Positions 55,972 to 64,000 of a stretch of DNA of 64,000 bases are shown here, one piece after another; position 1 is the first letter of the stretch; the number at the start of each line of letters is the position of its first letter. Source of the stretch: Myxacorys almedinensis A (GTDB taxonomy: Bacteria; Cyanobacteriota; Cyanobacteriia; Leptolyngbyales; Leptolyngbyaceae); NCBI RefSeq assembly GCF_010091945.1, contig NZ_WVIE01000012.1, positions 1 through 64,000 of the forward strand, read 5' to 3'. Below the pieces are notes generated by a model. That model was not told the DNA's origin and did no database searches. It saw only the letters and a list, made by a program, of their open reading frames with translations. Position numbers and translations under genes: made by a program.

Positions 55972-57882
55972 ATGCTTCAGCGATCGCGGCTACCCCAACT
56001 GGCAGAAAAACACTCAGAAGCTTTTGCGGCTATCCTCTGTAGCGGATTGCTTCTCCTCGGATGGATCGCACTACAGTTCGGATGGATTGGGCTGGCATTG
56101 CTAATTCTGCCTGCGGCTTACGTCGCTGGAGGGTATGAGAGCGCCCGTGAAGGTCTAACTACCCTCTTCAAAGAAAAAGAACTGGATGTCGATCTGCTGA
56201 TGATTGTGGCAGCCCTGGGAGCCGCCGGACTGGGCTTGTGGCGGCAGGAATATTACCTGATCATTGATGGCGCGGTGTTGATTTTGATCTTTGCGATCAG
56301 TGGCGCATTGGAAGATTATGCCATGCAGCGCACCGATCGCAGCATTCGCAGCTTGATGAGTCTGACGTCTGATACGGCACAAGTGTTGCGATTGGGCAGA
56401 GAAGTATCCGTGCCGATTGACCAACTAGAGTTAGGTGATCAAATTGTGGTCAAACCGGGAGAGATCATTCCGACCGACGGGCTGATTTTGGAAGGATTTA
56501 GTACATTGAATCAAGCCGCAATTACAGGGGAATCAATTCCGGTTGAAAAGACGATCGGGGATGAGGTCTTCGCCGGAACGCTCAACGGCAATGGCGCTTT
56601 AAAGCTCAAAGTTCATCAACCGCCAGAGAGTAGCCTGCTGCGGCGCGTGATTCGCTTAGTAGAGCAGGCACAAACGGAGACACCACCCTCTCAACAATTT
56701 ATTGAACGCTTTGAACATGGGTATGCTCGCGTCATTGTTGGGGCTGGAATCTTGCTGGCAGTGCTGCCGCCCTTCCTGCTGCACTGGAGTTGGGAAACGA
56801 CGATTTATCGAGCCTTAATTTTTCTCGTCGTCGCGTCGCCCTGTGCGCTCATGGCGGCGATTATGCCCACGTTGTTATCGGGTATCGCCAATGGTGCGAG
56901 ACAGGGAATTTTGTTCAAGAATGGTGCCCAGTTAGAACAGATCGGTAGAGTACGGGCGATCGCGTTTGATAAAACGGGGACGCTCACGACTGGACAGCTA
57001 AAAGTTTGCGAAGTCATTCCGGTAGCAGGCTTTGACACAGCAGCGGTTTTGCAAGTTGCCACTGCCCTGGAATCTAGCTCAGAACACCCCATTGGGGCGG
57101 CGATCGTTCAAGCCGCACAAAAGCTAGACTGGTCACGCGCCACAGAGGTACAGGCATACCCTGGTCGAGGCATTGCAGGCAGTTGGCGGCAACAATTGGT
57201 GTTTGTTGGCACGGCTGATTTTGTGAAGCAATTCGTCACTCATCTGCCGCTTGAACTGGGGCAGTGTGCGGATTTGCTAGAGCAAGATGGAAAAACGGTT
57301 GTCTGGGTGGCTCAAGCGCAACAGGCGATCGGGGTGATTGCGATCGCGGATCATGTGCGACCCGAAGCCGCAAGAGCGATCGCGCAACTCAAAAAGCTGG
57401 GCATCGAGCAAATCATCATGCTGACGGGCGACAACCAGCGCACCGCTCACAGCATTGCTCACGCAATCGGAGTTGATCAGGTTTATGCCGAACTGTTGCC
57501 AGAAGATAAGCTGCACATCATTCGGCAACTGCAAACCCAATACAAGACGGTGGCAATGGTTGGAGATGGGATTAATGATGCGCCCGCGCTGGCGCAAGCC
57601 TCTGTGGGCATTGCGATGGGTGTTGCTGGAAGTGATGTAGCTCTAGAAACGGCTGACATTGTGTTGGTGGCAGATCGGTTAGAGAAGATTGCGGCAGCCG
57701 TCAAATTGGGGCGGCGATCGCACCGAGTCGTTAAACAAAATATTGGGTTTGCGATCGGCTTTATTGTGTTGCTAATCGCAGTCAATTTTGCAGGCAATAT
57801 TACGCTGCCTATCGGTGTGGTGGGGCATGAAGGATCGACGGTACTGGTCATTTTGAGCGGGTTGCGATTGCTTAGAAACTAG
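55972..57882 (+). CDS. coaT: Cobalt/zinc-type P1B-4 ATPase
   Basis: A 636-residue metal efflux pump. Unlike the copper pump it has no N-terminal HMA domain, and its membrane metal site is VASPCALMAA (SPC), the P1B-4 cobalt class. Other motifs are AITGESIP, FDKTGTLTTG, SSEHPIGAAI and [14 protein letters not shown] choose the ATG at 55972. A frame opening at TTG 55915 and ATGs at 55930 and 55951 lie within or at the promoter and dyad, so they are unlikely to be translated. It is divergent from coaR and should be induced by excess cobalt. Confidence 0.93.
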   Translation: MLQRSRLPQLAEKHSEAFAAILCSGLLLLGWIALQFGWIGLALLILPAAYVAGGYESAREGLTTLFKEKELDVDLLMIVAALGAAGLGLWRQEYYLIIDGAVLILIFAISGALEDYAMQRTDRSIRSLMSLTSDTAQVLRLGREVSVPIDQLELGDQIVVKPGEIIPTDGLILEGFSTLNQAAITGESIPVEKTIGDEVFAGTLNGNGALKLKVHQPPESSLLRRVIRLVEQAQTETPPSQQFIERFEHGYARVIVGAGILLAVLPPFLLHWSWETTIYRALIFLVVASPCALMAAIMPTLLSGIANGARQGILFKNGAQLEQIGRVRAIAFDKTGTLTTGQLKVCEVIPVAGFDTAAVLQVATALESSSEHPIGAAIVQAAQKLDWSRATEVQAYPGRGIAGSWRQQLVFVGTADFVKQFVTHLPLELGQCADLLEQDGKTVVWVAQAQQAIGVIAIADHVRPEAARAIAQLKKLGIEQIIMLTGDNQRTAHSIAHAIGVDQVYAELLPEDKLHIIRQLQTQYKTVAMVGDGINDAPALAQASVGIAMGVAGSDVALETADIVLVADRLEKIAAAVKLGRRSHRVVKQNIGFAIGFIVLLIAVNFAGNITLPIGVVGHEGSTVLVILSGLRLLRN

Positions 57883-57998
57883 GTGGCAGCTTATACTCCA
57901 TTACCACTATTCCTCCAATACCCATTTTAAATTTGAAACCGTTTTGATAGTTATTCGCATTAAGCTTTGTGATAAACTACCGATGATATTTGCATTAC

Positions 57999-58068
57999 TT
58001 GACTGTCATTTATTTGAATGGCAGTCAAATTTAACAGTTATCAAATTTAACAGTTAATTTAACAGTTA
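57999..58068. repeat. Imperfect inverted repeat followed by 12-bp direct repeats
   Basis: TTGACTGTCATT (57999-58010) and AATGGCAGTCAA (58017-58028) pair with one mismatch. Directly after come three copies of ATTTAACAGTTA at 58029-58040, 58045-58056 and 58057-58068. They lie 15 bases before the ATG at 58083, so they are probably in the promoter or leader of the phosphatase gene. The hairpin could also end the coaT transcript. Confidence 0.75.
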
Positions 58069-58105
58069 AAGGTGGAGTAGCTATGAGTCAAGGCAAGCTA
58101 AAAAT

Positions 58106-58861
58106 GTGGATGGGTGTTGGTCTTATCTGCTGTGTGGTGTGGCTTCAACGGTGATTGCGACCCAGAAGATCCCTGCTGCTGCTAAGAGCATTGATTTATT
58201 ATCCCAGCCAGGCTCAATCGACGCGATCGCGCCTAGTCCCTTTAGGCTGTTAGCGACGGAGCAAGGTGGTACAGTCAGTCAAGGCGGTGACCAGAAGCCA
58301 GAGTTTAAAAGTAAGGTCAGTGGTTCAGCCTTAGGCAGTGCACTTCAAGAAGGAGGGCATATTATCTTCTTCCGCCATGCCCAAACTGATAAAGATTATG
58401 CTGATCAGGCTGATCCCAAGATCGATTTGAAAAGTTGTGCAACCCAGCGCACCTTGAGCGAGGTAGGGTGGAAGCAGGCGAGAATGATCGGTCAAGCATT
58501 TCAAACGTTGAAGATTCCGGTTGGCAGAGTCTTTGCTAGTGACTATTGCCGGGCGTGGCAGACGGCAGACCTTGCATTCGGGCGCTATGAAAAAAACTCA
58601 AGGCTTAATTTCTTACCCTTTGAAGACTACACGGATGCTCAGGTTGCACAGATGAAAGCAGCAATCATGCCACTCTTGACGGCTGTCCCCGCTACTGGCA
58701 CGAATACGGTTATTGTGGGTCACGATGATGTGTTTGAGTCTGCAACCGGAATTTATCCTGAGCCTCAAGGGGTTGCCTACATCCTCAAACCAAATGGTCA
58801 GGAAGGTTTTGATCTGATTGCCAACGTCATGCCCGATGCATGGGACAACCTGAAGCCTTAG
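58106..58861 (+). CDS. Histidine phosphatase-family protein, start region apparently frameshifted
   Basis: A 251-residue branch 1 histidine phosphatase. The phospho-His motif is IIFFRHAQTDKDY and the second active-site His is in VIVGHDDVF. The frame can begin with a GTG at 58106, giving a poor signal-like leader. The better start signal is upstream: AGGTGGAG followed by the ATG at 58083, which reads MSQGKLKMWMGVGLICC in another frame and stops after 23 codons. Joining the two with a one-base frame change restores a normal signal peptide ending near STVIATQKIPAAA. So the gene has either a recent frameshift, a sequence error, or the GTG start. The substrate is unknown. Confidence 0.7.
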   Translation: MDGCWSYLLCGVASTVIATQKIPAAAKSIDLLSQPGSIDAIAPSPFRLLATEQGGTVSQGGDQKPEFKSKVSGSALGSALQEGGHIIFFRHAQTDKDYADQADPKIDLKSCATQRTLSEVGWKQARMIGQAFQTLKIPVGRVFASDYCRAWQTADLAFGRYEKNSRLNFLPFEDYTDAQVAQMKAAIMPLLTAVPATGTNTVIVGHDDVFESATGIYPEPQGVAYILKPNGQEGFDLIANVMPDAWDNLKP

Positions 58862-59195
58862 AGGAGTGAAATCCAGGACATTCTGAACTCAGGATCGAGA
58901 GCCGCCTATCTTGCCCACGTTTGTTTACCAAAATTCCCTCTCTCGGGTTTGGGAGGGGGAACGTGGCTCTTTTGCACTGAAGCTTTTGCCATCGATATAG
59001 CTTTGGGGAATCTACACTGCTGTGCATCGGGGATGTACTGTTTTTTGACGATTTCCAGGGGTTAGTAGCTCAATTGCACCACTCAAATCCTGCATAAGTG
59101 CAAAAACGAAAAGAATGCAGAAAGACTGAGCGCGATACACACTCAGTCAGATTTGCTCAGATCTACTCAGATTTGCCTAATTGCTGGACGCCAGT
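58862..59195. other. Intergenic stretch with dispersed repeat
   Basis: There is no gene in this 334-base stretch. At about 58930-58965 a segment CCCTCTCTCGGGTTTGGGAG resembles, in reverse, the pyrimidine/purine element near 18460. Around 59145-59180 the sequence CAGATTTGCTCAGAT and ACTCAGATTTGC forms a short imperfect direct repeat. Confidence 0.45.
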
Positions 59196-59741
59196 TTATT
59201 TGCCAAAAAAGCCTTTGATGGCGTCCATCACATTCTCACCCACATCGCTTGCAGCAGTTGTGGCATTCTTCGCTGCGAGCTTTGCTTTCACCAAATTCAT
59301 CTTCATATCGATGCGATCGCTAGCTGTGTCTAAAGCACCTTTTGCCTTATCCATGCCAAACTTGGCGCTATCTGTAGCAGTGCCCTGATCGATTTTCATT
59401 TGGATGCGATCGCTTGCGGCACTCAGGGCATCTTTTGCTCTACCGATGCCAACTTTTGCATTCCCCTTAACCTGGTTTGCCACACCTTCTCCTTGCCCAG
59501 TCACCTTACCGACTTCTTGCTGAGCTTTGCCCATTGTTGCGTCTGCCTGCCCCTCGATCTGCTCAATCATTCCCGACGCTGCCAGAACAGGAGTAGATGA
59601 TAGCGGAGCCGCGATCGCGGGAGAAGCTGCGTTAAAAACGGCATTTCCCCATATTCCAAACCATAGCGAAACACAGCAAATGGATACAAAAAATCTTCTC
59701 ACAGTCTCAGAGTTAGCAATGACAGACTTCTTACCTAGCAT
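59196..59741 (-). CDS. Secreted CsbD-like protein
   Basis: A 181-residue protein. A signal peptide covers residues 1-45 (FFVSICCVSLWFGIWG, then NAASPAIAAP). The mature part contains CsbD-like segments (MIEQIEGQADATMGKAQQEV, then GQGEGVANQVKGNA), then two related helical repeats with ASDRIQMKIDQG and ASDRIDMKMNLV. CsbD proteins are stress-induced and of unknown mechanism; export of such a domain with added repeats is less common. Amphipathic helices suggest membrane or surface binding. It has no operon partner. Confidence 0.72.
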   Translation of the reverse strand: MLGKKSVIANSETVRRFFVSICCVSLWFGIWGNAVFNAASPAIAAPLSSTPVLAASGMIEQIEGQADATMGKAQQEVGKVTGQGEGVANQVKGNAKVGIGRAKDALSAASDRIQMKIDQGTATDSAKFGMDKAKGALDTASDRIDMKMNLVKAKLAAKNATTAASDVGENVMDAIKGFFGK

Positions 59742-59870
59742 GATGATCTCCTAAACGCCTTGTACTCGACTCTAGACATAGCAATATACAGATCAATAAC
59801 GGCATCTGTTGATACCAACAGCACAATTTACAAAATAAAGACAATTGATGCAGAGTCAGTACTGTGAGGT

Positions 59871-61025
59871 TTAAAATCGTAGAATTTCGCGATCGTAAAA
59901 ATCTGGCAGGGGTTCAATCTCCCAAATCAGCGCATCCCCAGGACTCAGGCAAACTTCGAGGTAAAGCTGAGCGATCGCACTGGTGGCACTATCTTCATTA
60001 TTTTCAAACGGCATCAAATCTTCGGTTAGCAACCGCAGCTTAAATCCACCCGGAACCAAGCCCCCGATCGCAGCACTTTGCAACTCAAATCGCCACACCG
60101 CTTCGCTCTGTTGAAACACGCGAAACTCATACAGGTTTCCCGCGATCGTTAAGTGCCGAACTAGCCCATTCGCAGACCCATAGCTTGAGCCACGGGCAAG
60201 GGCAGCTTGCAGATTCATCGTGCCCCATCCCAATTGTTGAGCAAACCCTGACATTTCGGTTTGCAGCCACTGCCGCACCGATCCGGGTTCGGGAAGCTTG
60301 AGACGATGCTGATACAGTTGTTGTCGCCAGCCTCCGTGCTCTACCAAAGCGCCCCACACTTCAAACGGCACGGCTAAGCGAGGCACCACGAGGGTAGAAT
60401 CGCCCAACCGCTCGATCAGCGCCTTAGCGCGTTCTAGGGGCAGCGAGGGCAGAGGCGCGATCGCAGCTTGCAACCCTTCATTGGGGCAGAGGCGACGCGC
60501 CGTCCACAGCACATTGAAATCGCAGAGCAGATCCTCAGACGCAATGCTGTAGGTGCGATCGCGGGGATCATAGGTTCCCTGCTGCTTGAGGGTGTGATGG
60601 GTGACATAGCCCAACACCCAAATTTCACCATCATCAGGATTTACATAAACCGGCACATAATAATGTCCTGCCCAACTGGGCAGATCGACCCACTCCTGCG
60701 GCACGCGCAGTTCCTCAAAGTCGCTCGCGGCGGTTGGAATGATGATCAAGCGCTGCTGACCCAGCGCGATCGCACTACCGTTCACCACTTCCCAAATGCT
60801 CGGCATTGCCGCCGGGTTGATCCAGGCTTGTGCGTTGGGCGCGTGGGTGTCCCGAATCCACGGTAGCAAGGTGTCTAGGCACATTTGGTTGAGCGAGGCA
60901 AGCCAGCGAATACCGTTGGCTGAAAACGCCGAGGGTGGCTGCCAAAACCGCTCTGCTGATGCGGTTGGAATCTCAAGTTGGAGGTAGGGAATATCAGAAG
61001 CCATGGGCGACATAGAAGAAATCAT
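59871..61025 (-). CDS. DUF1822-family protein
   Basis: A 384-residue cyanobacterial protein of unknown function, assigned to DUF1822 by its general layout (beta-rich, with YVPVYVNPDDGEIWVLGYV in the middle and ALIWEIEPLPDF at the end). The start is set at the ATG at 61025, which overlaps the stop of the sigma factor by four bases (ATGA). That coupling suggests joint expression. DUF1822 genes next to a sigma factor recur in cyanobacteria, so a role as partner, perhaps regulator, of that sigma factor is a fair inference. Confidence 0.8.
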   Translation of the reverse strand: MISSMSPMASDIPYLQLEIPTASAERFWQPPSAFSANGIRWLASLNQMCLDTLLPWIRDTHAPNAQAWINPAAMPSIWEVVNGSAIALGQQRLIIIPTAASDFEELRVPQEWVDLPSWAGHYYVPVYVNPDDGEIWVLGYVTHHTLKQQGTYDPRDRTYSIASEDLLCDFNVLWTARRLCPNEGLQAAIAPLPSLPLERAKALIERLGDSTLVVPRLAVPFEVWGALVEHGGWRQQLYQHRLKLPEPGSVRQWLQTEMSGFAQQLGWGTMNLQAALARGSSYGSANGLVRHLTIAGNLYEFRVFQQSEAVWRFELQSAAIGGLVPGGFKLRLLTEDLMPFENNEDSATSAIAQLYLEVCLSPGDALIWEIEPLPDFYDREILRF

Positions 61026-62236
61026 AAACTTGCCTCGGCGGACGAAGGAAGGTCTGGATGGCTGTAATGCACCTTTAACCAATCCTCCAAAATTGCACTC
61101 ATAGCATTCAATACGTTTGAGTCGAGGGGGTTATGCAGGGTAGTCTGGCTCCAGTCGCCCAACCCATCTAAAAGCCCTTGGCGCAAGGACGTGAGCCGCC
61201 GAGAAACCGTGTATTGTTTGGTTTCTAATTGTTTTGCAATGTCTTGCTGAGTCAGCCCTTGCCCGTAGTAAAGCTGTAAGAGCCGTTGAGATTGCACATC
61301 AAGTTTCACGAGCGATCGCAACAACACGGCGTTGAGTTGCGATCGCTGTTCGTCTCGCTGCTTGGCGTCTTCTTCGGCAATCACCACGCCCAGCGATGAT
61401 TCTTGAAACGTAAACTCAAAATCATCTAGCAGTTCGCCGCTTTCTTGCCCAGAGGCTGAGGCATCTGCCGACACTAACAGGGGGTAGAGAAACGATCGCG
61501 CTGCTTTTCCACAGGTGGTCAGCCATTGCTCGGTTAAAGCTGGAGTGGCAGCGGTGGCTGACGCGCCCACCGTGGTGATGCGATCGCGGTTATAGACCTG
61601 TGCGATCGCGGCAAAGGCGGCGGCATCCGGTTTAGAGAGCTTGCGAATTTTGCCATCGGTGGGGGCATACAGCAGTTTAAACGCTTCCCAAATGGCGGTG
61701 TAGGCGGCGATCGTGTCAGCATTCAAGCCATAGGTTCTTAACGATTCTACAAACCGTTTGTGGCTGAGTTTGTGCAGTAGTGCCCAGTCTGTACAAATAT
61801 CGACTTCTTGCCGCAGGCGCAACGAGTCTTTAATAATATTGCTAAATGCTAAGCTCGCATAGCTTCGTAACCCCGCACTGTGCTGCGGATTAAAGCCCTT
61901 TAGTACCCGATCGAGTTTCGCGATCGCAATTTGAAAAAAATCGGCTAACGATTGCCCGGTCGTCAGGTTGAGCGCCAGTTTTCGGGCACTCCAATAACAC
62001 ACTTCCTGTAGATAAGCGGCGAGGTGCCCGGTGGCAAGCGTAGCCGTTTCGGTTTGCCACTGTTTGTGCCAATACAGCGCCCAAAACGTCTCCGATGGCT
62101 CAGGCATCGGGGCTTGATCGAGATGTGCCTGCATATGACGACGCAATCGCGCATCGACAAGCCAACCCTTTGCAGAGTCACTCTCAAATTGCAAAAAGGT
62201 TGAGAACAGATCCAGCAGGCTTTGACGGGGGCGCAT
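61022..62236 (-). CDS. Sigma-70-family RNA polymerase sigma factor
   Basis: A 404-residue alternative sigma factor of a cyanobacterial type. The C-terminal region 4 helix-turn-helix is LLQLYYGQGLTQQDIAKQL, then KQYTVSRRLTSLRQG. An internal region-2-like part has SYASLAFSNIIKDSLRLR. I take the ATG at 62236 (MRPRQSLLDLFSTF), since the frame before it is unlike the family. Region 3 is replaced by a long variable linker with an acidic stretch near EESSL-like text. The gene is coupled to DUF1822 downstream. Its regulon cannot be inferred from this window. Confidence 0.85.
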   Translation of the reverse strand: MRPRQSLLDLFSTFLQFESDSAKGWLVDARLRRHMQAHLDQAPMPEPSETFWALYWHKQWQTETATLATGHLAAYLQEVCYWSARKLALNLTTGQSLADFFQIAIAKLDRVLKGFNPQHSAGLRSYASLAFSNIIKDSLRLRQEVDICTDWALLHKLSHKRFVESLRTYGLNADTIAAYTAIWEAFKLLYAPTDGKIRKLSKPDAAAFAAIAQVYNRDRITTVGASATAATPALTEQWLTTCGKAARSFLYPLLVSADASASGQESGELLDDFEFTFQESSLGVVIAEEDAKQRDEQRSQLNAVLLRSLVKLDVQSQRLLQLYYGQGLTQQDIAKQLETKQYTVSRRLTSLRQGLLDGLGDWSQTTLHNPLDSNVLNAMSAILEDWLKVHYSHPDLPSSAEASL

Positions 62237-62345
62237 TGGACTTAAGAACCTTGGCTGATGACTGTTGCTTATTATTCCGTCCCTTTCTGAGCCTGTCAAA
62301 CGCAGGCATCCGTTAGATTGCAAGATAATAGATTGAAAAACAAGG

Positions 62346-63329
62346 CTACGGCGGTGGGCTATCTAGCGCAGGCGATGCGGGCAGACCCGACGCGGGCGCG
62401 ACAGGAGCAGGAGCAGAGAATGGCTCAGTAGAGGCTTGGGCAGCAGGATCGCTATCGTTAAATAGACGGACAGGCTTTTGAGTCAGCAGGGCGGCTCCTT
62501 CTGAGGTGTCGGCGGGAAAAATGGTTCGCACCCGTTCTACCACGGAGATCATGTATTTATAATCTGGAATCGCGCCATTGGGCACAATTCTAGCCTCTTG
62601 CGCGACTACCGAAGGGATTTCACGCAGTATCTTTTGAATGGAGTCTTGCAAGGTGCGATCGATGGTCGGGCTAAGCAGCACCAACCCAGACGGCACGTTG
62701 TGAGTATCGGTAAAGAGCACCCGGAATTCGGCTTGGGTCACTTGGGCTTTGTAGGTGTTAAATTCTTCCATCGATAAGGCTCCGACATCGGCTTTTCCTT
62801 GAGCGATCGCCTCTAAGATGCCTTTAGGATTTGGGGAAATTTCCAAGTTTCGTAAGGTTAGCCCGTAGAGATTGAAAATCGGAAAATAATAGCCGACGGC
62901 TGATCCCGGCTGCCCGATGGCGAGGGTTTTTCCGGCTAGCGATCGCAGGTCGTCGTAAGGACTGTCGCTTTTCACCACCAGCACCGATCGCAAACTATTA
63001 ATGCCTTCTAGCGGACAGAGCGGTATATATCGATGCTGGGTCATCGCGATCGCGGCTAATCCGGGTGGGGCAAACACGATTGCCCACGCTTGCGCTGCGA
63101 TTCGCTCTAGGGCTTTCCGCTCATTGTAAGCAGGCTCAAGCTGCACCACAGCTTGCAGCTTTTCTCCTAGATAGCGGTTAAAGCGCTCATACTGCGCGAT
63201 GGTGCGATCGCCATCGCCGTAGCTCACGGTTCCCAACACAAGTTGGTTTTTTTGGATAGGGCGCGTTTTCCCGCAGGCGGTCAGCACGAAAAGGGCTAAA
63301 AATAAGCGACGAGATAACTTAAATGACAC
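62346..63329 (-). CDS. PhnD/SsuA-like substrate-binding lipoprotein
   Basis: A 327-residue periplasmic-type binding protein. The N-terminus (LFLALFVLTACGKTR) is a lipobox signal with Cys at about residue 19, so it is membrane-anchored. The body has the PhnD family features LVLGTVSYGDGDRTIAQYER, WAIVFAPPGLAA and GKTLAIGQPGSAVGYYFP. The C-terminus is Pro/Ala-rich. No permease or ATPase gene is near. Instead a DUF3365 sensor gene is divergent from it, so it may present a ligand to that sensor rather than feed an ABC transporter. It starts with GTG at 63329. Confidence 0.85.
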   Translation of the reverse strand: MSFKLSRRLFLALFVLTACGKTRPIQKNQLVLGTVSYGDGDRTIAQYERFNRYLGEKLQAVVQLEPAYNERKALERIAAQAWAIVFAPPGLAAIAMTQHRYIPLCPLEGINSLRSVLVVKSDSPYDDLRSLAGKTLAIGQPGSAVGYYFPIFNLYGLTLRNLEISPNPKGILEAIAQGKADVGALSMEEFNTYKAQVTQAEFRVLFTDTHNVPSGLVLLSPTIDRTLQDSIQKILREIPSVVAQEARIVPNGAIPDYKYMISVVERVRTIFPADTSEGAALLTQKPVRLFNDSDPAAQASTEPFSAPAPVAPASGLPASPALDSPPP

Positions 63330-63603
63330 AGCGTATAGAACGAATTTAAGGATTCATTTGCGTACAAATGTTATTGTTTCACAAGTTTCTCTGTTTTAAG
63401 CACGGTCGTATTTCTTAAAACTTTAGATTTTATTTAGTTTTGCGCCCTTTTTCTATCTTTTCTGAGCCTCAATATCAGATATTTTTGTAGTAGAGTTTCT
63501 GCCAACTTGCGATCGCACCCAACCGTCACGATCACCCTTTTCGGTTACACATTTATCGATATATCTTTATCAACTCATCTTCTCTGCATCGAGGCTGGTA
63601 AAC

Positions 63604-64000
63604 GTGTTTTTACAACGACTTAAGCTAGGACCAAAGTTCAATTTATTGTTAGCACTCGTATTTATTGGAGGCTTCATCATCAGTGGGCTTGCTTTATCAA
63701 ACGTATTAGAAAGCCGCGCTAAGAACGAAGTGACTTCAAAAGCATTGATCCTCATTCAAACTATGAATTCGGTGCGCGATTATACGAGTACTAATCTTCA
63801 ACCTCTGCTCAATCCAAGGCTAGACACCGATTCTACGTTTATTCCTGAAACGGTTCCTGCCTATTCTGCCACAGAGGTGTTTCAGCGCGTCCGCAAAACC
63901 GATCCCTACAAAGATTTCTTTTATAAAGAAGCAACGTTAGATCCTACCAATCTGCGAGATAAAGCCGATTCTTTTGAGGCAGATTTAGTCGATAAATTTC
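63604..64000 (+). CDS. DUF3365 (Tll0287-like) sensor protein, truncated by window edge
   Basis: The first 132 codons of a longer protein cut by the window end. From the GTG at 63604 (GAGG ribosome site nine bases upstream) it has a basic start (FLQRLKLGPKFN), a membrane helix (LLLALVFIGGFIISGLAL), then the DUF3365 domain: LIQTMNSVRDYTSTNLQPLL, TFIPETVPAYSA and YKDFFYKEATLDPTNLRDKA. In the family this domain binds c-type heme in some members and precedes PAS, HAMP, kinase or cyclase modules. It is divergent from the PhnD-like lipoprotein. The output domain lies outside the window. Confidence 0.85.
   Translation, partial: MFLQRLKLGPKFNLLLALVFIGGFIISGLALSNVLESRAKNEVTSKALILIQTMNSVRDYTSTNLQPLLNPRLDTDSTFIPETVPAYSATEVFQRVRKTDPYKDFFYKEATLDPTNLRDKADSFEADLVDKF

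Overview
The window comes from a cyanobacterium, most like a Leptolyngbya-type filamentous form. Signs of this are the very frequent HIP1 octamer (GCGATCGC) on both strands and several families that are mainly cyanobacterial: DUF1822, DUF3611, the Tll0287-like DUF3365 sensor domain, a CoaR/CoaT cobalt pair, and a type III CRISPR locus resembling the Synechocystis III-Bv system. There are no rRNA genes and two tRNA-Gly genes.

Layout. 0-5.7 kb: a two-RCK membrane channel-like protein, then a co-directional run of an SGNH hydrolase, an EEP-family hydrolase and cardiolipin synthase. 6-19.9 kb: mostly housekeeping and small unrelated genes (pentapeptide protein, SH3/DUF2927 protein, TldD/TldE, CysS, a TIR-like hypothetical, IlvD, two VOC proteins, a GNAT enzyme, a DUF1003 membrane protein), separated by long intergenic stretches that often carry short tandem duplications. 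19.96-33.3 kb: the CRISPR locus, read on the minus strand. In order it holds Cas10/Cmr2, Cmr3, Cmr4, Cmr5, a two-module RAMP protein, a CARF-HEPN ribonuclease, Cas1, Cas2, a leader, and an array of 60 repeats and 59 spacers. A WYL regulator is divergent to it.

34-47 kb: a NarL-type two-component pair, small membrane proteins, an outer-membrane barrel gene broken by one in-frame TGA, a penicillin-acylase-like hydrolase, an MFS exporter, a YihY-family protein and a 1237-residue membrane/hydrolase protein. 47-58 kb: tRNA-Gly(GCC), an alpha/beta hydrolase and a TPR protein. A metal-handling cluster follows: copper chaperone, copper P-type ATPase, a LysE exporter, tRNA-Gly(UCC) with an integrase remnant beside it, and CoaR/CoaT sharing a MerR-type operator. 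58-64 kb: a histidine phosphatase with an apparently frameshifted start, a CsbD-like secreted protein, a sigma factor overlapping a DUF1822 gene, and a PhnD-like lipoprotein divergent from a truncated DUF3365 sensor at the right edge.

The most interesting system is the CRISPR locus. Cas10 keeps the GGDD cyclase motif but has no HD nuclease. The Cmr4 backbone appears to lack the aspartate that cleaves target RNA. Cmr1 and Cmr6 are replaced by one two-module RAMP protein, no Cas6 is present, and a CARF-HEPN RNase is encoded in the operon. Together this suggests interference mainly through cyclic-oligoadenylate signalling. The subtype resembles one already described in cyanobacteria, so the novelty lies in this combination rather than in the locus as a whole.
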